A stretch of 64,000 bases of DNA from CAIXSE01 sp040769125 (GTDB lineage Bacteria; Actinomycetota; Thermoleophilia; UBA2241): positions 1,488,001 through 1,552,000 of the forward strand of contig JAXGLO010000001.1 in the NCBI GenBank assembly GCA_040769125.1. The letters run 5' to 3'. The position numbers were made by a program, and so were the translations under genes. This document shows, in pieces, positions 42,002 through 49,686 of the stretch. The notes below the pieces were generated by a model that worked only from the letters and a program-made list of their open reading frames with translations, had not been told where the DNA came from and searched no databases. Numbering within the stretch: position 1 is the first letter of the stretch; each line of letters starts with the position of its first letter.

Positions 42002-42404
42002 GGAGTCGTTCTTCGACACCGTGCGCGTGGACGCCGTGCCGGAGCACTCGCCCAGCACCGAGGGGCGGCCGCAGCAGCACGGCGTCCAAGTTCATATCGA
42101 CCTCGCCACCCTCGACGACAGCCCGGGCATGTTGCGCGTGGCGCTGGACCTCACCGACAAGGACGTCGACGGCGAGACCCCCCGCTACCGCTTCCGATTG
42201 CGCATCATCGGGTTCTTCCGCTGGTCCGGAGCGGAGGGCTCGGAACAGGATGTCGCACAGATCGTCGCCGTCAACGGCGCGTCGATCCTCTACTCGTCGG
42301 CGCGCGAATACCTGCTGATGCTCACGAGCCGCATGCCGTGGGGGCAGATCACCCTGCCGACCATGAGCTTCGCGGGTATCGCTGTGGCTCCGGGCACCGA
42401 GTAG
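41976..42404 (+). CDS. SecB-like chaperone of toxin-antitoxin-chaperone type
   Basis: The 142-residue protein has the SecB fold markers: GVQVHIDLATLDDS (beta strands), FRLRIIGFFRW, and the conserved C-terminal block VAQIVAVNGASILYSSAREY then LLMLTSRMPWGQITLPTMSF. In SecB this block reads ILFPYAREYISSLTxRxGxPPxxLPPINF. The length is close to SecB, but the isolated location next to an HTH antitoxin points to the TAC class (as Rv1957) that guards an aggregation-prone antitoxin. GAGGGGGTGAGCG precedes the ATG. It ends 4 bp from the converging GmrSD-type gene. Confidence 0.78.
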   Translation: MAGPPLQLEESFFDTVRVDAVPEHSPSTEGRPQQHGVQVHIDLATLDDSPGMLRVALDLTDKDVDGETPRYRFRLRIIGFFRWSGAEGSEQDVAQIVAVNGASILYSSAREYLLMLTSRMPWGQITLPTMSFAGIAVAPGTE

Positions 42405-42408
42405 CCGC

Positions 42409-44175
42409 TTACTGCAGGCTTTCGAACCCCCGGCGGACGATGCCCGCCATCAGCTCGCGTCGCTTCGTCAGAAACACGTCGTACTCCAGCAGCTCCCACC
42501 CCATCGGCAGCGCATGCAGATCGTGCATCCGCTCCCAGTCATCAGGGGCAAACCGCTCCCGGAGCATCGGCACATAGCTTGACGGCGGGTGGTCGCTGAT
42601 GGCGATGTTCTCGGGCCACTCCAGCAAGGAGTAATTGGCGACCTGGTTAATCACCTTCAAGTCGGTCACGCCTCCCCGCTCGAGCCAGCCACGCGGGTAA
42701 AGATGGTGGCGTTCCAGGGCCTTCTTCTGCGTCTTGAGCGCCGGGTCGATAAGGTCGGCGACCCTCTTGTGCGAGAACAGCACCGGCGCGTCGAGCCGGT
42801 TCTGCGCCGCCACGAACGCGAAAAACTGGGGGCTGCGAGCCGCCGAGCTGTCGAGCTCCATGGGCAGAGTGATGGTCCAGAAGTCGCCGGTGAGCGTGGA
42901 GCGCATCAGGTCCTCGAGTACAGCGGCGAACCTGGTGGCATCGGTAATACCCCGGAGGCGGTTGAGATCGGCATCCATGACGGTCTCGGGAGACGTCGTG
43001 TAGCGACCGGTGAGGCTGGAGAAGAAGAACCACCGGCCGATCAGCTTCTGGAGCTGATGCTCCGGCACGCCACACCGTTCGCGGCCGATGAGATAGAAGG
43101 CGTACGCGTACAGCAGAGCGTTCTTGGACGACACCATCTGGCTACTGCGGTAGCCGGCGCCCACCAGCGCGCTCAGGAACCGGTGCCACAACGTCAGGTC
43201 GAGTACACGTGCCTGCGCGCGCTTGAGCACTCCGAACTGCTCCTCACGCTTCTCAGCCGAGAACATCCCGGTCTCAAGATCCTTGCCGCGCAGCACCTGG
43301 TAGACGCTCTTGAGGCGGGCGCGCTCGAAGCCCAGCGCGACAGCCACGCGCAGCATCTGGTCGGGATCGGGCTGAATGAAGTGATTGAACGGCGAGGCGG
43401 ACGCGCCCGGCGCCGGCGGGCGCCGCGATCCTCTGCAGAAGCGTTCCAAGTCAGCGCGGCCTTCGTCCCAGAACACCGAGAGCAGCGTCAGAATGAAGTC
43501 CGCCTGGTTGAGCTTCGCGCCCTCGCTGTTGATGCGCACGAAAATGTCCGCGACTTGTTCCTCCTCGACCGAAGCAGCGATCTCGAGAGCCGTAAAAGGG
43601 TACTTTTGCAAGTCGAAGAGTCGATCGAGGTTGAAGCTGATACGCTCCTCATCCTCGTCCGTGATCTGCGTCTTCTCCTCTATGGATTTGAGGAACGCTT
43701 TGACCATCTGATAGCTCGACTTGCCGGAGACCCACAGCTCCGAGATGTCGGGAATCCACTCGGGATCGCGGCGAACGGCGGCGTCGGCCACTGCGAAGCT
43801 CCCGTCGCGCGGCCGGAAGGCGATCTCGATCTTACGCTCGCGGTAATCGTTGTCGAGCACCTTCTTGCCGCGGAACACGGCGTAGAGCGAGGTGAGGCGC
43901 TGCTGCCCGTCCACGATGAGCAGCGCGGGCGCCGAGTGCGCCTTCTCGTCCACTCCAATCTGCTTGACCCCGCTGATCTGGTCATTCTCCCAGAACAGCA
44001 GGTAGCCGACCGGAAAACCGCGGTACATGGAGTCAAAGAGGTCTCGCACCTTGGCATTGGACCAGACGAAGGGTCGCTGAATATCTGGCAGGCCGATGTC
44101 GCCGACATCAAGGTAATGCAGCAGGCCGGAGAGATCGTAGTCGACGCGTTTGAAACAGGTCTTCATGTCGCTCAC
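42409..44175 (-). CDS. GmrSD-type DUF262 + HNH restriction-like protein
   Basis: The 588-residue protein has an N-terminal DUF262 (ParB-like) domain with DIGLPDIQRPFVWSNAKVRD, PVGYLLFWEND and ALLIVDGQQRLTSLYAVFRG; the DGQQR motif is the hallmark nucleotide-binding/hydrolysis site. The C-terminal HNH-like part is KKALERHHLYPRGWL, INQVANYSLLEWPENIAISD. Fused DUF262-HNH proteins include GmrSD, a type IV enzyme that cuts modified phage DNA, and BrxU. The start is GTG at 44175 with AGGAGG seven bases upstream; an ATG lies three codons on. It overlaps the upstream 64-residue ORF by GTGA, so its translation is coupled to it. The exact DNA target is unknown. Confidence 0.85.
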   Translation of the reverse strand: MSDMKTCFKRVDYDLSGLLHYLDVGDIGLPDIQRPFVWSNAKVRDLFDSMYRGFPVGYLLFWENDQISGVKQIGVDEKAHSAPALLIVDGQQRLTSLYAVFRGKKVLDNDYRERKIEIAFRPRDGSFAVADAAVRRDPEWIPDISELWVSGKSSYQMVKAFLKSIEEKTQITDEDEERISFNLDRLFDLQKYPFTALEIAASVEEEQVADIFVRINSEGAKLNQADFILTLLSVFWDEGRADLERFCRGSRRPPAPGASASPFNHFIQPDPDQMLRVAVALGFERARLKSVYQVLRGKDLETGMFSAEKREEQFGVLKRAQARVLDLTLWHRFLSALVGAGYRSSQMVSSKNALLYAYAFYLIGRERCGVPEHQLQKLIGRWFFFSSLTGRYTTSPETVMDADLNRLRGITDATRFAAVLEDLMRSTLTGDFWTITLPMELDSSAARSPQFFAFVAAQNRLDAPVLFSHKRVADLIDPALKTQKKALERHHLYPRGWLERGGVTDLKVINQVANYSLLEWPENIAISDHPPSSYVPMLRERFAPDDWERMHDLHALPMGWELLEYDVFLTKRRELMAGIVRRGFESLQ

Positions 44176-44366
44176 GCTGCGGCCTCCTGATAATGGTGGC
44201 GTGTGGAATGCGACGCCGGCGGCGCTGCCGCATGGCGCTGCCAATCGCGCGCAGCACGGTGCTCTGTGCCAGGTACATGCGTGAAAACCTGCGGCTCGCT
44301 CTTCCACGCCTCACGCCAGTCGACGGGCTCCAGACGCCCCGGCGACGAATACCAATACCCTGACAT
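44172..44366 (-). CDS. 64-residue ORF translationally coupled to the GmrSD-type gene; unknown
   Basis: The reverse-strand frame starts at an ATG at 44366, with GGGGAGGGGCGC just upstream, a good ribosome site. It ends in GTGA, where GTG is the start of the DUF262 gene. The protein starts MSGYWYSSPGRLEPVDWREA then WKSEPQVFTHVPGTEHRAAR, with many Trp/Tyr and a basic/His-rich tail (HSTRHHYQEAAA). It has no TM segment and no recognised family. Ribosome site, coupling and residue bias together make it a likely real gene, perhaps an accessory or inhibitor of the nuclease. Function is unknown. Confidence 0.6.
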   Translation of the reverse strand: MSGYWYSSPGRLEPVDWREAWKSEPQVFTHVPGTEHRAARDWQRHAAAPPASHSTRHHYQEAAA

Positions 44367-44420
44367 GCGCCCCTCCCCGGTACCGCTCGAGCCGTATTGT
44401 ATTCGGTCAAGGTGACGAAC

Positions 44421-44531
44421 GGCCGGCGGGCGCCGGCCTGCACCACGGCCCGCGCTCCATGCGCGGCACGTCGGGAGACCCCCGGGGGTGCGGCGTCTCG
44501 GTCACAGCGCCGCGCCGTGGGCACGGCGCGG
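44421..44531. repeat. Cluster of strong GC hairpins between divergent genes
   Basis: Four inverted repeats stand in a row. GGCCGGCG/CGCCGGCC is at 44421-44438 and CCGCGC/GCGCGG at 44450-44466. GAGAC...GTCTC, enclosing CCCCCGGGGG, is at about 44475-44499. CCGCGCCGTG/CACGGCGCGG is at 44510-44531 (10 bp perfect, 2-nt loop). They fill the gap between the 64-residue ORF (minus) and the HD gene (plus). They could be paired terminators, REP-like elements or structured 5' leaders. Confidence 0.55.
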
Positions 44532-44615
44532 TGAGCGGCGGGCACCGCGACGGCCGCCCGCACGACCGCACCGCGACGACGACCCTGTAGGGGCGCGCGA
44601 TATGCTTGCGCCACC

Positions 44616-45245
44616 ATGCGTGACCGCGAGGGAGAAGCCAGGCTCTGGGCCGCGCTGGCGCCGGAGGTGCCGGCCGAGTGGTTCGCACACCATACGGAGG
44701 TGCATGGCGTGCGCCACACGCAGCGCGTGCACATCCACGCGCAGCGGCTCACGAGCGAGCTGCGCTGGGACGAGGCCGACATCAGGCTCGTGCTGTGCGC
44801 CGCCCTCTGGCACGACATCGGCCGCAGCAACGACGGCCTCGACCCGCGGCACGGCGCGCAGAGCGCAGCGCGAGCCCTCAGGCTCGGCCTCCTCGACGAG
44901 CTGCTGGAGGACGAAGCCGACCTCGTGCTCTTCGCGATCGTCCACCACTGCCTCGACGACGCTCAGGCTGAGGAGGCGGCCGGCTGGTGGCACGCGGCAA
45001 GGCTGCGGGCCGCCACGCGCCGGCCGGGCGACGAGGCGCCGGCGGCAGAGCCGCACCCGCTCGCCGACCCCGAACGCGCCCTGCGCGTCCTCTGGCTTCT
45101 CAAAGATGCCGACGCCCTCGACCGCGTGCGTCTCAGCCCCTGGGAGGCGGCCGACCCGGCACAACTGCGGCACGCTCAGACGATCGCGCTGCTGCCCTTC
45201 GCCGACGCGCTCTACCGCAGCATCAGCGAGCACAGCGAGAGCTGA
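44616..45245 (+). CDS. HD-domain metal-dependent phosphohydrolase-like protein
   Basis: The 209-residue protein has a full set of HD-fold ligands: EVHGVRHTQRVHIHAQRL (first His), LVLCAALWHDIGRSNDGLDP (HD), LFAIVHHCLDDAQ (His) and VLWLLKDADALDRVRLSP (final Asp). HD domains hydrolyse phosphate esters of nucleotides or cyclic nucleotides; the substrate is not predictable. The compact length suggests a stand-alone enzyme like YedJ-type proteins. The ATG at 44616 has no strong Shine-Dalgarno sequence. It stands alone downstream of the hairpin cluster. Confidence 0.88.
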   Translation: MRDREGEARLWAALAPEVPAEWFAHHTEVHGVRHTQRVHIHAQRLTSELRWDEADIRLVLCAALWHDIGRSNDGLDPRHGAQSAARALRLGLLDELLEDEADLVLFAIVHHCLDDAQAEEAAGWWHAARLRAATRRPGDEAPAAEPHPLADPERALRVLWLLKDADALDRVRLSPWEAADPAQLRHAQTIALLPFADALYRSISEHSES

Positions 45246-45263
45246 AGCTAAAGCTAAAGGGCA

Positions 45264-45316
45264 GGCCGCGCCGCGGCGGGCTCAGGACGAGGCCGGCCGC
45301 GCCGCGGCGGGCTCAG
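45264..45316. repeat. 22-bp direct repeat between HD and PQQ-like genes
   Basis: GGCCGCGCCGCGGCGGGCTC followed by AG occurs at 45264-45285 and 45295-45316, in the gap between two converging genes. Each copy is itself partly palindromic (CCGCGCCGCGG), so it may serve as a bidirectional terminator. The function is inferred. Confidence 0.5.
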
Positions 45317-45401
45317 ACCGGTTCAGAGCGAGCGCCGCGCCGGAGCCGGCCGCGCCTGCGGCCGCCGGCCACATGCTCGCGGCGCCGCGCCGGTGCCAGG
45401 C

Positions 45402-47093
45402 TCAGCCGGCCTCCCCCAGGCAGTAGAACCAGCCGTCGCGACAGCCCACGTAGACGCGACCGTCCCAGAGCACGGGCGTGCTCTCGAGGCCACCGTTGAA
45501 GAACGGCGACTGCGCCGTGCGCCGCACGCTCACCGTCCAGTACTTCCCGTCGCCGTTGGCGCTCGGCAGCGCGCCGGGGTCGCCCGCCTGGGCGCGCTTG
45601 AAGGTGAGCCGGTAGAGACTCACACGCTGGTCGTACGCGGCCGAGATGATCGTGTCGCCCACCAGCAGCGGCGTTGAGATCGCGCCGCCGTTCCAGATCT
45701 TCGCGACCTCAAGCGGCGTGCTCAAGTCTGGCTCACGGTTGGGACCGCGCACCGTCCCGTCCGCCAGCTCGGTCTGCGAGATCACGTGCAGATGGCCGTC
45801 GATCGCATTGAAGGCGGCCAGCGAAGGCCGCTTGCCGCCCGGGTTGTAACCGTCGTTGACGGCCACCGAGCCGATCAGGCCGCCGAGCCACTCCCCGAGC
45901 CTGCGGTTGCCGGTGGGGTAGTACCACACGACTGCCTGGGCGGGCGGCTTCGAGGGATCGAGGCAGAGCACGCCTCCCTTGCCCTTGATGTACTGCTTCT
46001 CCACCGCGACGAGCAGCTTGCCGCAGCTCGAGGGCACGACGGTGCCGTCGATGTCGGAGCCGATGTAATAGTCCCACTGCACGGCCAGATCGCTGCGCCG
46101 CAGGCCATAGACGTGGCCGGCCCCCGAGGTGATGTAGATGCGCTCACCGAGTGCGGTCGCCGACGACTCGAGGCAGATGTTGCCCTCGTGCGAGGCCGCT
46201 CGCTCGTCGCCGAGCAGCAGGCGCTCAGCTGCGATCACCGGCTTCTTGCGCCCGTTCCAAGGCTCGGTGCGCAACGGGTCGAGCGCGTACATCCAGCCGC
46301 TCTCCACGCCGATGTACTGGCGACCGTCGAGGAAGAAGCCGCTGCCGTCGGTGTCGCGGCTGTAGCAGGAGGTCTCCGGCACCGGCAGGCGCCAGAGCTC
46401 CTTGCCACTGCCGAAGGCGATGGCGCGGTACGGCGCCACGCCGGGGTCGTCGAAAGCCAGCGGGTAGCCGCGCCGCGAGCCCGCGCAGACGACGTAGCGG
46501 TCGTCGTCGCCCGTAGGATTCGGATTCTGGAAGACGGAGGGGCTGCTTTTGATGATGTCGTCAAACCTGTAGGCCCAGGCGACCTCGCCGGTGTCGGCGT
46601 CGATCTTGCGCAGGCGGTGGTCGTAGCCGGAAGCGATCACCCACGTGCGGCCGCCGTCGACGACCACCGCGGGCTGGCCCGTCCAGCCGCTGCCGGCCCA
46701 CTTGCCGGGCGGATCCTCGGTGCGTTTGCCGCTGGTCCAGCCCTCGCCGAGACGGACCTTCCAGAGCACGTCGAGGCACCTCGGCGCCGGCCCCAGGCCG
46801 TAGAAGCGCCGCGAGTAGTCGCCGAGGAAAGTGCCGACCTTGACGCCGTCGCCGGCGAGCGAGGGCTGCGGAGCCGGCGGGACGGCCCCGTACGCGGCCC
46901 CGGCTCCATCCTCTCCGCCTCCGCAGGCGCAGGCAGCCAGCCGCGAAACCGCGACCACCAGAAGGATCACGAGCACCACCAGCACAAGCAGAGCGACGGC
47001 GCGGCGACGCCTCACCTGGTAGCGACGCTGCGCGGAAGGGCGCCGTGGCCGGCGCGCTGGTCTTGGTCTGGCTGAAGCGGGCACGATGTGCAC
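45402..47093 (-). CDS. Membrane-anchored PQQ-like beta-propeller protein
   Basis: The 563-residue protein has a basic N-terminus, one TM helix (about 30-50) and then repeated propeller blades: WVIASGYDHRLRKIDADTGE then VAWAYRF, RAIAFGSGKELWRLPVPE, IYITSGAGHVYGLRRSDLAV, LLVAVEKQYIKGKGGVLCLD, ISAAYDQRVSLYRL and YVGCRDGWFYCLG. These are PQQ/quinoprotein-alcohol-dehydrogenase-like repeats (G-x-V-Y-A/C-L-D). The residues that bind PQQ in true dehydrogenases are not evident, so a scaffold or lipoprotein-like outer-surface role is more likely. The start is a GTG at 47093 without a clear ribosome site. It is divergent from the M42 peptidase across a 23-bp repeat array. Confidence 0.8.
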   Translation of the reverse strand: MHIVPASARPRPARRPRRPSAQRRYQVRRRRAVALLVLVVLVILLVVAVSRLAACACGGGEDGAGAAYGAVPPAPQPSLAGDGVKVGTFLGDYSRRFYGLGPAPRCLDVLWKVRLGEGWTSGKRTEDPPGKWAGSGWTGQPAVVVDGGRTWVIASGYDHRLRKIDADTGEVAWAYRFDDIIKSSPSVFQNPNPTGDDDRYVVCAGSRRGYPLAFDDPGVAPYRAIAFGSGKELWRLPVPETSCYSRDTDGSGFFLDGRQYIGVESGWMYALDPLRTEPWNGRKKPVIAAERLLLGDERAASHEGNICLESSATALGERIYITSGAGHVYGLRRSDLAVQWDYYIGSDIDGTVVPSSCGKLLVAVEKQYIKGKGGVLCLDPSKPPAQAVVWYYPTGNRRLGEWLGGLIGSVAVNDGYNPGGKRPSLAAFNAIDGHLHVISQTELADGTVRGPNREPDLSTPLEVAKIWNGGAISTPLLVGDTIISAAYDQRVSLYRLTFKRAQAGDPGALPSANGDGKYWTVSVRRTAQSPFFNGGLESTPVLWDGRVYVGCRDGWFYCLGEAG

Positions 47094-47134
47094 ACGATAC
47101 TACGGCGACCGGGAAGGCTGTACAGGCGGTACAC

Positions 47135-47270
47135 AGGCGACTCGCTGATCTCGCGACAGGCGACCCGCCGATCTGGCGAAGCCGGGTCGCCGGTCTGGTG
47201 ACAGCCGGCTCGCCAATTTGGCAACAGCCGGGTCGCCGGTCTCGCGACAGCCGGCGCACAATCTCGCCGC
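47135..47270. repeat. Six 23-bp units, each an imperfect inverted repeat, in a divergent promoter region
   Basis: Units such as GCCGGGTCGCCGGTCTGGTG plus ACA repeat with a period of about 23 bp. Each contains a TCGCC-N5-GGCGA dyad, for example CGCCGATCTGGCG near 47166-47178 (perfect), TCGCCGGTCTGGTGA and TCGCCAATTTGGCAA. The array lies between the divergent PQQ-like gene (start 47093) and the M42 gene (start 47457). It could be a set of operator sites. The remaining 47271-47456 shows no gene I can support. Confidence 0.65.
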
Positions 47271-47456
47271 CCGGATCGTACGCGCCGTACCCCTCCCTGA
47301 ACCCCCTCCCTGCGTCCTCTCCGGGATGCGGTTAGGATGAGCGCGAGAGCTGGCGGCGAGCACTGTGCCACCGGCTCACTGCCGTTCCACCGGCGCGCAG
47401 CGGCGCCGCCGGCACACGACAGCATCACCAGCGCACGATTCTTCGCGGAGGTACTC

Positions 47457-48524
47457 ATGGCTACCGATCTCGACCTGTTGCGCGAGCTCTGCGCCGCCCC
47501 CGGACCCACCGGCTTCGAAGCGCCGGCCCAGGAGGTCTTCCGACGGCGAGTCTCGACCCTGGCCGCACCGGAAGGCGACCCGCTCGGCAACGCCTGGGCG
47601 AGCGTCTGCCCCGGGGGCTCCCCGCACATCGTCGTCACCGCCCACAACGACCAGATCGGGCTCATCGTCACCTACATCGACGAGAAGGGCTACATCTCGT
47701 TCGAGCGGATCGGCGGCATCGACGCCATCCTCCTCCCTGGCCGCGCCCTCGTGATCCACACCGCAAAGGGGCCGGTCAACGGCGTCGTCGGCCGCAAGGC
47801 CTCGCACAAGATGACCGCGGAGGAGCGCGGCAAGGCGCCGGAGATCAGCGAGCAGTGGCTCGACATCGGCGCGTCCAGCCGCGACGAGGCGCTCGCGCTG
47901 GTGAGCGTCGGTGACCCCATCACCTTCCCCGCAGCGTTCGTGCCGCTCGCCAACGAGCGCTACGCCTCGCCGGCCTTCGACGACCGGGCCGGCGTCTACG
48001 TCTGCGCCCGCGCCCTCGAGCACTACGCCGCGTCGCCGGCCGCGGCACAGCTCACCGCCCTGGCCACCGTTCACGAGGAGACCACCTCGATGGGCGCCAA
48101 GGCAGCGGCCACGCGCTGGCGCCCAGACGTCATGATCGTCGTCGACGTCGAGTTCGCCAGCGACGACCCGGGCGCGGACCCCAAGAAGGTGGGCGGCGAG
48201 GTCAAGCTGGGCGACGGTCCTGTGATCCATCGTGGCGCGACCAGCAACCACGCCCTAGTCAAGCTGGCCCGCGAGGTCGCGGCCGCCGAAAACATCGCCG
48301 TGCAGATCAAGGCCGCGCCCGGCCGCGCCTCCACCGACGCCGACGAGCTCATGGCCTCGGGCGAGACGGCCGTGCTCTCGCTGAGCGTCCCGCTGCGCAA
48401 TATGCACTCGGCCTTCGAGGTAATTCAGCCGTCCGACGCGGAGGCGGCAGCGCGCATCGTGGCCGGCCTCACGCGGCGACTCGCCGACGACTGGGATCGC
48501 ACGCGCCTGGTGCCGAGAGCCTGA
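47457..48524 (+). CDS. M42-family metallopeptidase (aminopeptidase/endoglucanase-like)
   Basis: The 355-residue protein has ELCAAPGPTGFEAPAQEVFR (family N-terminus), IVVTAHNDQIGLIVTYID (first metal His and Asp), GRKASHKM, YASPAFDDRAGVYVCARAL (bridging Asp), ATVHEETTSMGAKAA (catalytic and metal Glu), MIVVDVEFASDDPG (Asp) and IHRGATSNH (final His). All co-catalytic di-metal ligands of the M42/PepA-like tetrahedral aminopeptidases are present. The usual HMDEIG is HNDQIG here. The ATG at 47457 with GGAGGT five bases upstream is preferred to the longer in-frame start at 47337. It is cytosolic and probably trims peptides. It is monocistronic. Confidence 0.93.
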   Translation: MATDLDLLRELCAAPGPTGFEAPAQEVFRRRVSTLAAPEGDPLGNAWASVCPGGSPHIVVTAHNDQIGLIVTYIDEKGYISFERIGGIDAILLPGRALVIHTAKGPVNGVVGRKASHKMTAEERGKAPEISEQWLDIGASSRDEALALVSVGDPITFPAAFVPLANERYASPAFDDRAGVYVCARALEHYAASPAAAQLTALATVHEETTSMGAKAAATRWRPDVMIVVDVEFASDDPGADPKKVGGEVKLGDGPVIHRGATSNHALVKLAREVAAAENIAVQIKAAPGRASTDADELMASGETAVLSLSVPLRNMHSAFEVIQPSDAEAAARIVAGLTRRLADDWDRTRLVPRA

Positions 48525-48615
48525 GCTGTGTGCGGGACGCCCTCGCGGCATCCCGCACGATTCTCGCCGGAGGGGTCGGAGAACGGCCGTCATGGCCGCA
48601 CCGGCCTCCCGTCGA

Positions 48616-49686
48616 TCATCGCCCGCCGGCCGCTCCGGACAACGCCCGCGTCACGCGCGCCAGCTTGTGCGCCATCCGCGCCTGCCACTTGACCCGCCCG
48701 TGGTGCAGCAGATGATAGAGATCCGCGAAGTCGGCGTCGCGCAGACGCAGGCCACGCTCCACGTGGAGGTAGGTGACGCCCCGCGCAGCGGCCAGCTCCG
48801 CAGCGCGGGCCTGGTAGGCAGGCACCACACCGCCCCACCCCGCGTCGGCAGCGTCGGTGTTGAGCGGCTGGTCCCAGAAGACCACGGTGTACCCGCGCTC
48901 CTTCGCCAGCTTCACGATCTCGGCGAGGACGACGAAGTTGTAGTCGCCGTTCTCTCTGTAGAGCCGCCGGTCGCGCGCCAGAACCTCGGGCACATGGCGG
49001 CGCTTGGCCTCGGGCCTCGCGCCCTTGGCGCCCTCCGGGTAGTAGTGGGGCTCGTACGGGATGCCTATGCCCCAGAGCGGGCCGTCGATGCCCCGCACGC
49101 GTAGATACGCGCCGACGTAGTCGAAGACCCCGGGCAGAAGCCCGCCGACGGACGCCGTCTCGCCGTAGAGGGCAGGCGCTAGGCGCTCGAGACGCGGGCT
49201 GCTCAGCAGGATGGGCCGACCCGAGAGCAGGCCGGCGTCGGCGGCCGCCGACTGCGTGAAGCGCATCGGCGTCAGGCCGACCGCCACGACCCCGGGCCCC
49301 GGCGGTAGATTATCGACCAGCACCAGCGTCTGGGCGAGGCTCTGCCCGTGCGCGGCGAGGCTCACGACGCCCACCCGCCCGCCGCCGGCGCGCCGCAGCG
49401 CCCCCGCCAAGGAGGCCTCGCTGACAAGCGCCTCCATGGCGCCGGATCCGCCGAACAGGTAGACCGTCGGCCGCGCCGGAGGACGGCGCTTGAGCTGGGT
49501 CGCCCGGTAGGAGACGTGGACGTAGTCGTCGTTGACGATACGCAGCAGGCGCTCCTTCGGCACGGCCGTGATGGCGCCGCGCTCGAACGCGTACCGGAAC
49601 ACAAGAAGCGCAGCGACAGCCAGGACGACGCCCGCCGCCAGCACGAGGGGGCTGCGGTTATGCAGCCCTTGGCGAAAGCCTCTCAC
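48616..49686 (-). CDS. DltD/AlgX-like SGNH-fold membrane-anchored protein, paralogue E
   Basis: The 356-residue protein is last in the Dlt-like operon. It starts VRGFRQGLHNRSPLVLAAGV with an N-terminal TM helix, so most lies outside the membrane. The nucleophile loop is YLFGGSGAMEALVSEAS (GGSG instead of the GGSSAR of its relatives). The C-terminal dyad is DADFADLYHLLHHGRVKW (D-x-x-H kept). The middle part differs most from the other four. The GTG start overlaps the paralogue D stop as GTGA. It is a probable esterase/acyltransferase-type partner of the MBOAT protein; altered residues next to the Ser suggest a changed substrate or role. Confidence 0.75.
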   Translation of the reverse strand: MRGFRQGLHNRSPLVLAAGVVLAVAALLVFRYAFERGAITAVPKERLLRIVNDDYVHVSYRATQLKRRPPARPTVYLFGGSGAMEALVSEASLAGALRRAGGGRVGVVSLAAHGQSLAQTLVLVDNLPPGPGVVAVGLTPMRFTQSAAADAGLLSGRPILLSSPRLERLAPALYGETASVGGLLPGVFDYVGAYLRVRGIDGPLWGIGIPYEPHYYPEGAKGARPEAKRRHVPEVLARDRRLYRENGDYNFVVLAEIVKLAKERGYTVVFWDQPLNTDAADAGWGGVVPAYQARAAELAAARGVTYLHVERGLRLRDADFADLYHLLHHGRVKWQARMAHKLARVTRALSGAAGGR

